From: RYN-230 sp963837335
Lineage (GTDB): Bacteria; Actinomycetota; Actinomycetes; Streptosporangiales; Streptosporangiaceae
Direction: 5' to 3'
Length of the DNA: 64,000 bases
Assembly: GCA_963837335.1 (NCBI GenBank)
Contig: CAWINS010000012.1
Location: 1 to 64,000 of the forward strand
Shown: piece after piece, positions 1 to 8,327 of the stretch
Layout: the number at the start of each line of letters is the position of its first letter
Position numbering within the stretch: position 1 is the stretch's first letter
Position numbers and translations under genes: made by a program
The notes under the pieces: generated by a model
Seen by the model: the letters and a program-made list of their open reading frames with translations, nothing else
Databases searched by the model: none
Told to the model about the DNA's origin: nothing

Positions 1-54
1 TCGTGCTAGTGCCGCGTCTGACAACCTTTGCCCCGCCTACGGGATACTCAGGCG

Positions 55-456
55 ATGGAGGATCACCACGTTGTAGCCGTGATCTTGCGTCGGGCGGACC
101 AGCTGTTGCTGTGTCACCGATCCCCAGGCCGGCGGTGGTATCCGGATGTGTGGGACTTCCCCGGTGGTCACGTGGAGCCTGGCGAGCGGCCCGAGGATGC
201 GCTCCGGCGGGAGGTGGCCGAGGAACTGGGGGCCGGGCTTGAGGGCGTCGATGGCGGCCCTGTGTTGCACCGGGTCGTCCCGCAGACTGGCTTGGACCTG
301 ACCGTGTGGGTCTCGTGGCGCTGGCGGGGGACCGTGTCGAACCTGCAGCCAGAAGAGCATGACGCCATCGGCTGGTTCGAAGAGAGGCAGCTTGATGGGC
401 TCAGGTTCGCTGACCCTTCTTACCTGCCTGTGCTTCGCCGCCTTTTGAGCGTGTGA
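55..456 (+). CDS. NUDIX hydrolase
   Basis: Small cytosolic Nudix protein that would hydrolyse a nucleoside-diphosphate-linked substrate; the exact substrate cannot be told. The Nudix box is complete: it begins GGHVEPGERPEDALRREVAE at about residue 40 and ends in EELGAG, matching GX5EX7REUXEEXGU with the metal-binding glutamates present. Length (133 aa) is normal for a single-domain member. I place the start at the ATG at 55 because conserved Nudix sequence begins just after it; a TTG at 28 would add nine residues. The gene stands alone, followed by a transposase scar. Family call is firm, substrate unknown. Confidence 0.88.
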   Translation: MEDHHVVAVILRRADQLLLCHRSPGRRWYPDVWDFPGGHVEPGERPEDALRREVAEELGAGLEGVDGGPVLHRVVPQTGLDLTVWVSWRWRGTVSNLQPEEHDAIGWFEERQLDGLRFADPSYLPVLRRLLSV

Positions 457-493
457 GCTGGAATGCGTCCCGGAGAGGACGAGGTCCCCAGGG

Positions 494-715
494 CGCAAGA
501 CCCGCACCCGGTTCGGGGAGTTCTGCCGCCACCTGCGCTCCCTCTACCCGCCAGACGTCCGCATCGCGATCGTCTGTGACAATTTCAGCCCCACCTGACC
601 ACGGCCAGGGACCGCAGGGTCGGGGCCGTGGCCAGCCACGTCGAGATCGCGTGCGCACAACCACGCCTACGACGAACGGCTACGCCGGGTCGTCGCCCGG
701 GCAAACGTAGCCTGA
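494..715 (+). mobile_element. IS630-family transposase, C-terminal remnant
   Basis: No intact gene lies between the Nudix gene and menB, but the forward strand reads as the tail of an IS630-type transposase in pieces. From 494 one frame gives RKTRTRFGEFCRHLRSLYPP followed by DVRIAIVCDNFSP, the DDE-domain segment with its conserved Asp-Asn. The frame then slips by one base (HLTTARDRRVG) and slips again to end NHAYDERLRRVVARANVA and a stop at 713–715. The usual segment with the third catalytic acidic residue (PTNxSWLNRIE) is missing, so part is deleted. No terminal inverted repeats were found. Dead element; identification is from remembered family motifs. Confidence 0.72.
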
Positions 716-722
716 GGCGGCA

Positions 723-1655
723 CTAGGCGCGTCGCGGGAACTGGCCGAAGTCGGGCGCTCGCTTGGCCTTGAAGGCCTCGCGGCCTTCCCGGGCTTCCTC
801 GGTGCCGTAGAACAGCAGGTTCGTGTCGTGGGCGAGCTGCTGGATGCCTGCGTAACCGTCTTCCGCCGCGTGGAAGCTGGCCTTCATCAGCCGCAGCGCG
901 AAGGGAGAAAGCGCCAGCATCTCGCGGCACCACTTGACCGTCTCGCGCTCCAGGTCGGCCAGCGGCACGACGGCGTTGACCAGGCCCATCTCGGCGGCGG
1001 CGCGGGCATCGTAGCGGCGGCACAGGAACCAGATCTCCTTGGCCTTCTTCATGCCCACCAGCTGGGCGAGCGAGCTGGCGCCGAAACCCCCGTCGAACGA
1101 GCCGACCCTGGGGCCGACCTGGCCGAACGTCGCGTTGTCGGCGGCGATCGTGAGGTCGCAGACCACGTGCAGCACGTGGCCGCCGCCGATGGCCCAGCCC
1201 GCCACCATGGCCACGATCGGCTTCGGGCAGCGGCGCATCTGCACGTGCAGGTCGGTGACGTGGAAGCGCCCGGTGGCGTTCTCGTCCGTCTGGTACCCGC
1301 TGTCACCGCGCACCCGCTGGTCACCGCCGGAGCAGAACGCCTTGTCGCCCTGGCCGGTGAGGATGATGACGCCGACCGACTCGTCCTCGCGGGCCACCGT
1401 GAGGGCGGCGGACATCTCGATCAGGGTCTGCGGCCGGAAGGCGTTATGCACCTCAGGCCGGCAGATCGTGATCTTGGCGATGCCGTCGTCGGTGGTCTCG
1501 TAGCGAATATCGGAGTACTCGCCTGACGCGTGCCAGGCGACGCCGGCGTCCTGAGCGTCGGTGCCCGTGGCTGCGGTGCCCGTGGTGGGAGTGCCCGTGG
1601 TGGGAGTGCCCGTGGTGGGAGTGCCTGTGGTGGGAGTCCCCGTCGTGTCAGTCAT
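723..1655 (-). CDS. menB: 1,4-dihydroxy-2-naphthoyl-CoA synthase (MenB)
   Basis: Crotonase-fold enzyme that closes the second ring of menaquinone by Dieckmann-type cyclisation of o-succinylbenzoyl-CoA. The protein carries the MenB-specific run: RPEVHNAFRP, DKAFCSGGDQ, GWAIGGGHVLHVVCDLTIAA (oxyanion-hole glycines), VGSFDGGFG, KEIWFLCRRYDA and the C-terminal LLFYGTEEAREGR with KRAPDF. This separates it from ordinary enoyl-CoA hydratases. The body is full length. The first 35–40 residues are an added low-complexity tract of TPTTG repeats. I favour the ATG at 1655; a GTG at 1670 adds five residues. No other men gene is adjacent, and the gene is preceded on the same strand by an SRPBCC gene. Confidence 0.93.
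   Translation of the reverse strand: MTDTTGTPTTGTPTTGTPTTGTPTTGTAATGTDAQDAGVAWHASGEYSDIRYETTDDGIAKITICRPEVHNAFRPQTLIEMSAALTVAREDESVGVIILTGQGDKAFCSGGDQRVRGDSGYQTDENATGRFHVTDLHVQMRRCPKPIVAMVAGWAIGGGHVLHVVCDLTIAADNATFGQVGPRVGSFDGGFGASSLAQLVGMKKAKEIWFLCRRYDARAAAEMGLVNAVVPLADLERETVKWCREMLALSPFALRLMKASFHAAEDGYAGIQQLAHDTNLLFYGTEEAREGREAFKAKRAPDFGQFPRRA
1561..1650. repeat. 15-bp tandem repeat in the 5' end of menB
   Basis: Six consecutive 15-bp units of the type GTGCCCGTGGTGGGA (forward strand). Units 2–4 are identical, unit 5 differs by one base, and units 1 and 6 are degenerate. They encode TPTTG pentapeptides on the reverse strand. Because the unit length is a multiple of three, copy-number change would lengthen or shorten the MenB N-terminus without breaking the frame. 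Confidence 0.95.
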
Positions 1656-1744
1656 GGGCTCATTCTTCACTGCGGCCCCGGCCGGCTGGCTACGGCCCGG
1701 CTGGCTGCCGTCTCCGGCCCGCCCGCTGCCTAGCCGCCGGGCGT

Positions 1745-2233
1745 TCAGGCCCGGGCCGCCGGTGCGGCCAGCTCGGCCAGGTGGCGCAGCGAGTTGGTGA
1801 GATGCTCCGGGCCGAACGGCGGGAACTTGATGCCCCGGTCCCGGATGAACTGCGGCACCGCCGACCAGTCGTAGGTGAGCGTGACCTCGGTCTCGGACGG
1901 GCCGAGCGGCGCCAGGTCGTAACGCCAGATCCAGCCGCCGAACTCCAGCTGACCGTCACCCTTGTCGTGCCCCGTCCGCCAGCCAATGGCGCGCGGCGGG
2001 TCGAGCACCTGGACCTGGTTAACCGTCTGGTAGTCACCGTTTGGATGGTTGGCGTGATACATGTCCATCCGGAAAATCTGCCCCACCTCGGTCAGCGGCG
2101 CCTGGTCGGCAGATTCCTGAACCCAGCCGGTGCCATCGATCGCAGGATGGGCCGCCGGGTCCGCCAGCACCGCGAACACCCTGGCGGCGGGCGCGGCGAT
2201 AGTCAGGGTGGCGCTCACGTTCTCTTGGTCCAT
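1745..2233 (-). CDS. SRPBCC family protein (polyketide cyclase/dehydrase fold)
   Basis: A 162-aa single-domain protein of the START/SRPBCC superfamily, which forms a helix-grip pocket for a hydrophobic ligand. It opens with the usual beta strand and cap (SATLTIAAPAARVFAVLADP), has a tryptophan-rich middle (GWRTGHDKGD, GGWIWRYDLAPLG) and a long C-terminal helix (HLTNSLRHLAELAA). The start is the ATG at 2233, eight bases downstream of GAGGAG; the GTG at 2242 lies too close to that ribosome-binding site. It is probably cotranscribed with menB (about 90 bp apart, same strand), but nothing shows a role in menaquinone synthesis. Function unknown. Confidence 0.8.
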   Translation of the reverse strand: MDQENVSATLTIAAPAARVFAVLADPAAHPAIDGTGWVQESADQAPLTEVGQIFRMDMYHANHPNGDYQTVNQVQVLDPPRAIGWRTGHDKGDGQLEFGGWIWRYDLAPLGPSETEVTLTYDWSAVPQFIRDRGIKFPPFGPEHLTNSLRHLAELAAPAARA

Positions 2234-2627
2234 GGCGGGCACTCCTCGTCATCTCATCTCGGGACTCTCGCAGGCGCGGAAGGGGGCGGAAGGGGGACGT
2301 TCCCAGCATGCAGACGAGGCGGCGAGGCGGAACTCACCGGCCGTCTGGGCGGAACCCGTACCCGTGCCGCCGCTACCCCGGCCGGTTCCCATGAGGAGCA
2401 GATGCCCCGCCAGAACCGTCTGCCTGTCTATTAACAGAAGCCCTATATAACCTCAGCGCTTTCATGGGCCTGAATATGTCCCGCTCCCTGATTAGGGAAA
2501 CTTCCGGCGCACTCGCTCTCCGTGTCCTCAGCACGCTGGCCTGCCCCATGCGGCCGAGCATGGCCGTATCCGGGCAGGCAAAGCGCAGGTATGGTCGTTG
2601 GGAAGGCAAGGAGAAAGGTGACCTTGT
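2234..2627. other. Intergenic region with divergent promoters, no gene seen
   Basis: About 390 bp between the SRPBCC gene (reverse) and the sensor kinase (forward). It holds no convincing coding sequence. The stretch around 2425–2460 (CTATTAACAG, CCTATATAACC) is much richer in A+T than its surroundings and is the likeliest promoter zone. Read forward, TATAAC would serve as a -10; I cannot fix a matching -35. Confidence 0.4.
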
Positions 2628-4838
2628 TTGTACTCTTGGCTGAAGAGGCCCGGGAAATGGCTCGTGGCCCCGAAAGCGGTACGGAACTGGCGGGTAGCCC
2701 GCCGGCTGATCATCCTGGTGGCGATCCCGACAGTGCTGGGCCTGGCGCTCGCCGGGCTGCGGGTCACCGACGCGGCGCACAGCGCGGGGGCTTACCGCCA
2801 GGTTGGCCGGCTCGCGGTGCTCGGCCAGCAGGTCACCGGTTTAGCGCAGGCCCTGGAGGACGAGCGGGCCGACACGGCCGCTTACATCGCAGGCGGGCGC
2901 CGGGCCGCAGGCCTCCCGGTCCTGCACCGGCAGTATGCGATCACCAACGCCTGGGCGGCCGCGGTACGCCGGCAGATGCGCCAGCTTGGCGGCGGATACC
3001 CGGCCCAGACGCGGGCCACCGCAGCGTCCGTGCTGGCCAGCATCGCCCACGTGCCCGGCCTGCGCCGGGGCGCGGAGGGCCAGGCTGCTGCCCTGACCGT
3101 GATCAACGGCTATTCCGCCGCGACGGCAGGCCTGCTCACCATCGATGACGGCATCGCCGACCTGAGCGGCAACTCCGGCCTGCTCACCAGCGTGCGCGCG
3201 CTCGGTGCGCTGTCCCGGATGAAGGATCACGCCTCGCAGCAGGAGGCCATCCTCGGCGTGGCGCTGGCTCAGGGCCACTTCGGACCGGGGGCCCAGATGG
3301 CGCTGGCCATCGCCCAGGCCCAGCAGGCCAGTGACCTTGTAGCGTTCCGCGGTTCGGCGACCCCGGAAGAGATCTGGGCCCTGACCGGCACCCTGGCCGG
3401 CTCGGTGCCAAGTCAGGCCCGGGCGCTGGAACAGCAGGCCATAGTGGCGGGCCCAGGCGCGCTGGCCCTCGGCGCCCACGCCGGGCGGCAGTGGCAGGCC
3501 GGGATGTCCCGCACGGTGGGCTGGATGCGTGATGCCGAGCAGCAACTGACAGATTCGATCACGTCGTACGCCCAGGCTCTGCAGCGAGGAGCGGTGCAGT
3601 CCGCGATCATCACGGCCGCCGCGGCACTGGCCGCCCTCGCGCTGATCTTCCTGGTCACCCTGATGATCGCCCGGTCTATCGTGGGTCCGCTCCGGCGGCT
3701 CGAAGCCGCCGCGCTGGATGTCGCCGGGACGAGCCTGCCCGCGGAGGTCGGGGCGCTGGGTGTGGCCGGATACCCGAGGCACCGTCTCCCCGCGGTACCG
3801 ATGGACGTCCAGTCCACCGATGAGATCGGCCAGGTGTCCCGGGCCTTTGACCGGGTGCACCGGGAAGCGCTGCGGCTGGCGGGCGAACAGGCCCGGCTGC
3901 GGGCCAGCGTCAGCGCCGTATCCACCAGTTTCCTGCGGCGCAGCCATTCCCTGCTGGATCGGCTGCTGCGGCTGATCGACAGTTCGGAACTGACCGAGGA
4001 TGACCCGGAACGGCTGGCCAGCCTGTTCCAGATGGATCATCTGGCCACCCGGATGCGGCGCAACACAGACAGCGCCCTCGCCATCGCGGGTCACGACGCG
4101 CCGGATCACCCGGCTGAGCCGGTCACCCTGGTGGACGTGCTGCGGGCGGCAGTGTCGGAGGTAGAGCAGTACGACCGGGTGGCCCTGGATGTCCAGCAGG
4201 GCGTGTCGGTGAGCGGGAGCGCGGCGGCCGACACCGTGCACCTGCTCGCCGAGTTGCTGGAGAACGCCACCACGTTCTCGCCCAGGACCACCCAGGTCAT
4301 CGTGTCCGGGCGCACAGCGCAGGATGGCGGCTCGCTCATCAGCATCACCGACGCAGGCACCGGCATCGCCGAGGAGCAGCTGGGCCAGCTCAACTGGCAG
4401 CTGGCCCACCCGCGCCTCCCGGACACGACCGTCGGCCAGCGGATGGGCTTCTTCGCGGTCGCGCACCTGGCGGCCCGGCACGGCATCACGGTGACCCTGG
4501 GCACGCCGCCGGACGGTGGTACCAGCGCCGAGGTCCACCTGCCCGCCGCGCTGATCTCGCCGGAAGTAAAACCCCCGGCCTGGATGGGCCCGTCTGGCGA
4601 GGTCTTCCGCTCCCGCGCCGGGGAGCAGGCCGGCCCGCCGGCCGCGGCCACCGACCGGCTGGGCACGGCTCCGCGGTTCGCCGCGGGACCAGAGCCCGCC
4701 TTCGCCGCGGGACCAGAGCCGCCTTCGCCGCGGGACCAGAGCCCGCCCCGCAGCCCATCCCGGAACCCGCCCGGGAGCAGCAGCCAGAGCGTCTCCCGGC
4801 CCGGGATCACTAGCGGCTGGTCTCGGCGGCCGCCTTGA
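2628..4838 (+). CDS. Nitrate/nitrite-sensing-domain sensor histidine kinase (CvnA-like)
   Basis: Membrane sensor kinase of the actinobacterial conservon type. Residues 1–25 are basic and are followed by a first membrane segment (LIILVAIPTVLGLALAGL). An extracellular nitrate/nitrite-sensing helical domain runs to about 325, then a second membrane segment (AALAALALIFLVTLMIA), a HAMP linker, the dimerisation region with LDRLLRLID and DHLATRMRRN, and the ATPase domain with the N box (LLAELLENATTFSP) and G box (ITDAGTGIAEEQ). A normal phospho-accepting His is not obvious, as is usual in this group. The start is TTG at 2628; an in-frame stop lies just upstream. The C-terminus is odd: a tandem repeat with one short unit throws it into another frame (see repeat at 4677). 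The expected roadblock, DUF742 and GTPase partners are not adjacent; a lone roadblock gene is at 22 kb. Confidence 0.88.
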   Translation: MYSWLKRPGKWLVAPKAVRNWRVARRLIILVAIPTVLGLALAGLRVTDAAHSAGAYRQVGRLAVLGQQVTGLAQALEDERADTAAYIAGGRRAAGLPVLHRQYAITNAWAAAVRRQMRQLGGGYPAQTRATAASVLASIAHVPGLRRGAEGQAAALTVINGYSAATAGLLTIDDGIADLSGNSGLLTSVRALGALSRMKDHASQQEAILGVALAQGHFGPGAQMALAIAQAQQASDLVAFRGSATPEEIWALTGTLAGSVPSQARALEQQAIVAGPGALALGAHAGRQWQAGMSRTVGWMRDAEQQLTDSITSYAQALQRGAVQSAIITAAAALAALALIFLVTLMIARSIVGPLRRLEAAALDVAGTSLPAEVGALGVAGYPRHRLPAVPMDVQSTDEIGQVSRAFDRVHREALRLAGEQARLRASVSAVSTSFLRRSHSLLDRLLRLIDSSELTEDDPERLASLFQMDHLATRMRRNTDSALAIAGHDAPDHPAEPVTLVDVLRAAVSEVEQYDRVALDVQQGVSVSGSAAADTVHLLAELLENATTFSPRTTQVIVSGRTAQDGGSLISITDAGTGIAEEQLGQLNWQLAHPRLPDTTVGQRMGFFAVAHLAARHGITVTLGTPPDGGTSAEVHLPAALISPEVKPPAWMGPSGEVFRSRAGEQAGPPAAATDRLGTAPRFAAGPEPAFAAGPEPPSPRDQSPPRSPSRNPPGSSSQSVSRPGITSGWSRRPP
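4677..4747 (+). repeat. 24/23/24-bp tandem repeat in the kinase gene tail
   Basis: Three units beginning TTCGCCGCGGGACCAGAGCC. Units 1 and 3 are 24 bp (ending CCCGCC) and unit 2 is 23 bp (ending CCGCC), one C shorter. The first two units encode FAAGPEPA-like sequence. The missing base then pushes translation into a frame that ends at 4838. Restoring one C would give a tail ending ...LPARDH with a stop at 4811–4813, almost exactly at the stop of the convergent gene. Confidence 0.9.
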
Positions 4839-5271
4839 TCCTTTCCAGGGTGACGCGCATGCCGCTGAGGTTGGTGCGCCGCCGGGCCCACCCGGCCAGC
4901 AGCCAGTACACCCGGGTGGCCAGCATGTCGGACAGCTCGAACGACTCGGTGATGTCGGTACCGTCCGCGCGCGGGCGGAGCACGTAGCGCCAGGTGTTGA
5001 CCGACCTGCCGCCGGGCCCGCCCACGGAGAAGGCGAACTCGCGTCCCGGATCACTGGCGACCACCGTGCAGGTGGTCCAGTAGACCGGTCCCCGGCCGTT
5101 GCGCCGGACATGACCGCGGAAGCGGGCCCCGGTGCCGGGCCCGTCGGCGCCCGCCAGCCACTCCGCCTCGAAGGTCTCCGGGCTGAACTCCCCGATGCGG
5201 CTGATGTCCGTCACCAGATCCCAGCACCGGCCGGCCGGTGCGGCCACGTGGACGGTCACTTCGCCGCGCAT
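4810..5271 (-). CDS. SRPBCC family protein
   Basis: A 153-aa helix-grip protein (polyketide cyclase/dehydrase superfamily), unrelated in detail to the SRPBCC gene at 1.7 kb. It begins MRGEVTVHVAAPAGRCWDLV with the typical TDISRIGEFSPE cap, contains the beta-sheet run FRGHVRRNGRGPVYWTTCTV, and ends in a long helix. I start it at the ATG at 5271, because upstream codons are not family-like. It is convergent with the sensor kinase and overlaps its present 3' end by 29 bp. Ligand unknown. Confidence 0.82.
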   Translation of the reverse strand: MRGEVTVHVAAPAGRCWDLVTDISRIGEFSPETFEAEWLAGADGPGTGARFRGHVRRNGRGPVYWTTCTVVASDPGREFAFSVGGPGGRSVNTWRYVLRPRADGTDITESFELSDMLATRVYWLLAGWARRRTNLSGMRVTLERIKAAAETSR

Positions 5272-5342
5272 AAGCCGACAGTAGAGCCAGCGATCAGGCG
5301 CGAGCCGCCCAGCCCGCAATCCACGCGACCATGGCGGGGGAG

Positions 5343-5564
5343 TCACTCTGCCTGGGCCCTGGTGTCCGCCGCGGCGACCGAGCCGGCCCCGCTCCCGGAG
5401 ATGGTCAGCTTCCTGCTGCGCAGCAAGGCGGAGGGAACGGCGGCCTCGGCCCCGGCTCCCCACACGAAGTCGAGTACCAGGCCGGGTGGGTCACCGTCGA
5501 GCAACGTGGCCAGGGTTTCCACGTCGGTGCCGGTGTCACCGGTAATGGCCCGGTCTGCGGTGAC
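5343..5564 (-). pseudogene. Zinc-binding dehydrogenase (quinone oxidoreductase-like) fragment
   Basis: About 74 codons open between the alpha-galactosidase stop and a TGA at 5343. The reading PGLVLDFVWGAGAEAAV and then LLRSRKLTISGSGAGSVAAA matches the late Rossmann part of MDR alcohol dehydrogenases or quinone reductases, where a VVLDYLWG-like strand and an LRSxxLxxxGSGxGSV-like strand are normally separated by about 25 residues that are missing here. There is no start, no catalytic domain and an internal deletion. I read it as a leftover of a lost gene; the identification rests on motif memory only. Confidence 0.45.
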
Positions 5565-7803
5565 TCACAGCGCCTCCACCAGCAGGACGAGAGCGGTCAG
5601 CGCGCGCTGCACGGGAATGGCCAGGCCGATCCCGGCCAGCGCGCCGCCGGTGGCCTCGACGCGGGGGATCAGGTCGCTGGCCAGGCCCGCCCGGCGCGGC
5701 AGCGGCCGCCCCGGTGTCACATTCGTGGCCCGGTACCGGCGTCCGGGGTCAAGCCCGGGCACCCGCAGCGCGGCCGGCTGGTCGCTGCGGGGCTCATCCA
5801 ATTGCACGTAACTCAGCAGGGCGGCTGACTGGTCGGCGGCGATGACGCCGTGCATCCACGCGGTGTCGTCCGGGGTGTCGAGCCGGATCATGCGGCCGGT
5901 GTGGATGAGCGCGCGATGTTCCTTGTACAGCGCGATCCAGGCGGCGAGGTCGGTTAGTTCGTCCGGGTCGGCCTGGGTGATGTCCCATTCGATGCCCAGG
6001 TGCCCGAACAGGGCCGTGGCGCACCGGAACGGCAGGGGCAGGTACCGGCCGGTCTGGTGCGAGAACGGCGCGGACACGTGCGCGCCGAGGTACTCCGGCG
6101 GCACCAGCTGTCCCGTCCACCGCTGGATCGGCTGCCGGGCGAGCGCGTCGGTCATGTCGGAGGTCCAGACCCGCTCGGTCCGCTCCAGCATGGCCAGGTC
6201 GATCCGGCCGCCGCCGGCCGCGCACGACTCCCACTCGACGGCCGGGAACCGCTCACGGAGCCGGTCGAGCAGCCCGTAGACGGCCAGTGCCTGGTCGTGG
6301 GCGGCGGGGGCGCCGGCCCGCAGGCCGGATCCGGCGTCGATGAGGTCCCGGTTGCAGTCCCACTTGACGTAGGAGATGGGGTACTCCGACAGCAGGCCGC
6401 TGATCTTCTCGAAGAGGTAGGCGACGACTTCCGGCCGGGTCAGGTCGAGGACGAGCTGATGACGCTGCAGCGGCGGCACCCGCTGCCCGGTGGCCAGGAT
6501 CCAGTCCGGGTGGGCCCGGTACAGCTCCGAGTCCGGGTTCACCATCTCGGGCTCGATCCACAGCCCGAACGCCATGCCGAGGCCCCGCACGTAATCGGTG
6601 AGCCGGTGCAGCCCGCCGGGCCAGACCGCCTCGTCGACCTGCCAGTCGCCCAGGCCCGCCCGGTCGCTGCGGCGGCCGGTGAACCAGCCGTCGTCGAGAA
6701 CGTACCGTTCTGCGCCGATGCTGGCGGCGGTGTCCGCCAGGGCCGCCAGCGTGCCGAACTCGTGCCGGAAATAGACCGCTTCCCACACGTTGAGGTCCGA
6801 CCGGGCGCGGCGAGCGCGGATGGCTGGGCTGGGCGCGCAGGTACCCGTGGAGCTGGGCGGCCAGGCCGTCCAGCCCGTCGCCGCTGGCCACGAGATAGAC
6901 CCAGGGCGTGGTGTAGGACTGGCCCTCGGCCAGGGTGATCTCGCCGGGGAGCAGCAGCTCGCCGCCGCCGATGGTCGTCACCCCCGGCAGCAGCCGCTGC
7001 TGCGGCCCGGGCCCGGCCTCCCCGGGCTGGCTGCCGATCATGCCCAGGCCGGAGGGAACCCGCTCGACGCGGTGCACCGTGTTCCCGCTCCAGGCGACGT
7101 GCACCCCGAACACCTCGCCGCTGCCGAAGCCGAAGCCGGGAACGCCGGCCACCACCACGGTGGCCGAATCATGCCCGGTGTGCCCCCGGCGGCCCTCACG
7201 CAGCCACAACCCGTCACCCAGCCGGTGGCGCTGCGGGATCCGCTCGGCGGTCTGCCGCCCGGTGAAGTCCAGCACCTCGCCCACCCGCCCGGGCAGCGGG
7301 AAGACGACCTCCAGGCCATCCACCACATACGGCTCGCCGCTGGTGTTGGCCACCGTGTGCCGGACCCGGATGGCGCCGCCCGGGACGGCCTCGGCCTCCG
7401 TGACCAGGCGCAGGCCGGCGCCGCTGTCTTCGGCCTCGACGCGGGCGCGCCGCTCCCCGTGCTCCGGCGGGGCGGCCCGGAAGAGCGGCGACCAGTCGCG
7501 CCCGGCGGCGGGATGGCCGCCGCTGGTGTCCAGCCGGTGACCGGACAGGCCGGGCCGGCCGAACCAGCCCGCGCCGTGCTCGGGCAGCAGCGGGCAGGGC
7601 CGGACCGCCGCCAGCAGCGCGGCCACCTCGCCGGGCTCCAGCCCGCCCGCGGGCACCGGGCCGGCCCACGCCGCGGGCAGCGACCCCGGCTGCGGGAACA
7701 GGATCAGCCCGGTACCGGGCGTTAGAGGTGAGGCAGTGACCAGCAACGGGCCCGCGGCGGCCGCGGTCGGGCCGGCCGGCAGGCCGCTGGGATCGGCGGT
7801 CAT
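5565..7803 (-). pseudogene. GH36-type alpha-galactosidase, single frameshift
   Basis: Clan GH-D alpha-galactosidase that would release terminal alpha-linked galactose; no signal peptide, so cytosolic. The N-terminal beta-sandwich frame (from 7803) runs to about 6805 (AQPSHPRSPRPV), then a one-base slip moves the reading to DLNVWEAVYFRHEFGTLAAL and the barrel domain. The barrel keeps the nucleophile region YVKWDCNRD and the acid/base region VWTSDMTDALARQP, and the protein ends normally at 5565. Joined length is about 745 residues, right for the family. Everything except the slip near 6800 looks functional, so it is either a very young pseudogene or a sequencing indel. It stands alone with no transporter beside it. 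Confidence 0.85.
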
Positions 7804-7826
7804 TCACGCTCCTGTCTGAGCGCGGC

Positions 7827-8243
7827 TCAGCGGAGCCGGCGGCTGGCGGGCCGTAGTGCCCACGACAGTATGGTCGCTGCCGTCATGATGGCCAGCAGCA
7901 CCACCTCGCCCCGGTCGTAGCCCGTGGTCAGGTGGGAGACGATAGCCCCGGTGTAGGTAAAAAAGGCGCCCGCGTAGGCCCATTCCTTGAGCAGCGGGCG
8001 CCGGGGGATGAGCAGGGCTACCGCGCCCAGCACCTTCCAGCAGCCCAGCAGCACCAGGAAATAGGACGGATAACCCAGGTGCACCGCCAGGTCGCGGACG
8101 AAGGGGATGCGGGCGATGTCCCAGATACCGCCGAGTCCCAGTTCGCCGGCCACGACGGCGGTGGCCAGCCAGTACCCGGCCGACCGGATGCGCGGGTACC
8201 CGTCCCGGCGGACGGCGGCCGGCGATTCGGTCATGATGTCCAT
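7827..8243 (-). CDS. DoxX-family membrane protein
   Basis: A 138-aa protein with four predicted membrane segments (around YWLATAVVAGELGLGGIW, YFLVLLGCWKVLGAVALLI, AYAGAFFTYTGAIVSHL and EVVLLAIMTAATILSWAL), the topology of DoxX-like proteins. The start is the ATG at 8243 with AAGGAG about nine bases upstream. It is divergent from an ECF sigma factor gene, the arrangement seen for ECF sigma factors that control a neighbouring small redox or membrane gene, so it is the best candidate target of that sigma factor. Reaction unknown. Confidence 0.85.
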   Translation of the reverse strand: MDIMTESPAAVRRDGYPRIRSAGYWLATAVVAGELGLGGIWDIARIPFVRDLAVHLGYPSYFLVLLGCWKVLGAVALLIPRRPLLKEWAYAGAFFTYTGAIVSHLTTGYDRGEVVLLAIMTAATILSWALRPASRRLR

Positions 8244-8327
8244 GTCATGCTTCTCCTTGCTCCTGGTCACATCCGCACGTTCCGGCGGTTCATGGGTATG
8301 AGCCGACCGGACAGGAGAATGTGACCG
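8244..8327. promoter_or_regulatory. Divergent doxX / ECF-sigma promoter region with inverted repeat
   Basis: The 84-bp gap carries an 8-bp inverted repeat, GGTCACAT near 8265 and ATGTGACC near 8319, the second copy abutting the sigma-factor start codon. Because the copies point in opposite directions, each could be the upstream half of a promoter for one of the two genes. GGTCACAT resembles the TGTCACA-type -35 element described for ECF41 sigma factors; I infer autoregulation and control of doxX. Confidence 0.45.

Noticed and set aside
3..507. Overlapping open frames on both strands across the Nudix gene
   Set aside because: They are GC-driven shadow frames; only the Nudix frame shows a conserved motif.
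828..1526. Long forward frame antisense to menB
   Set aside because: MenB is unmistakable on the reverse strand; the antisense frame has His/Asp/Gly-rich shadow composition and no ribosome-binding site.
1561..1650. 15-bp repeats as iterons of an origin
   Set aside because: They lie inside the menB reading frame, encode TPTTG units and have no rep gene or A+T-rich region beside them.
2841..5111. 756-codon reverse frame antisense to the sensor kinase
   Set aside because: Arg/Gly/Pro-rich shadow of a long GC-rich gene; no domain, and the kinase frame is conserved throughout.
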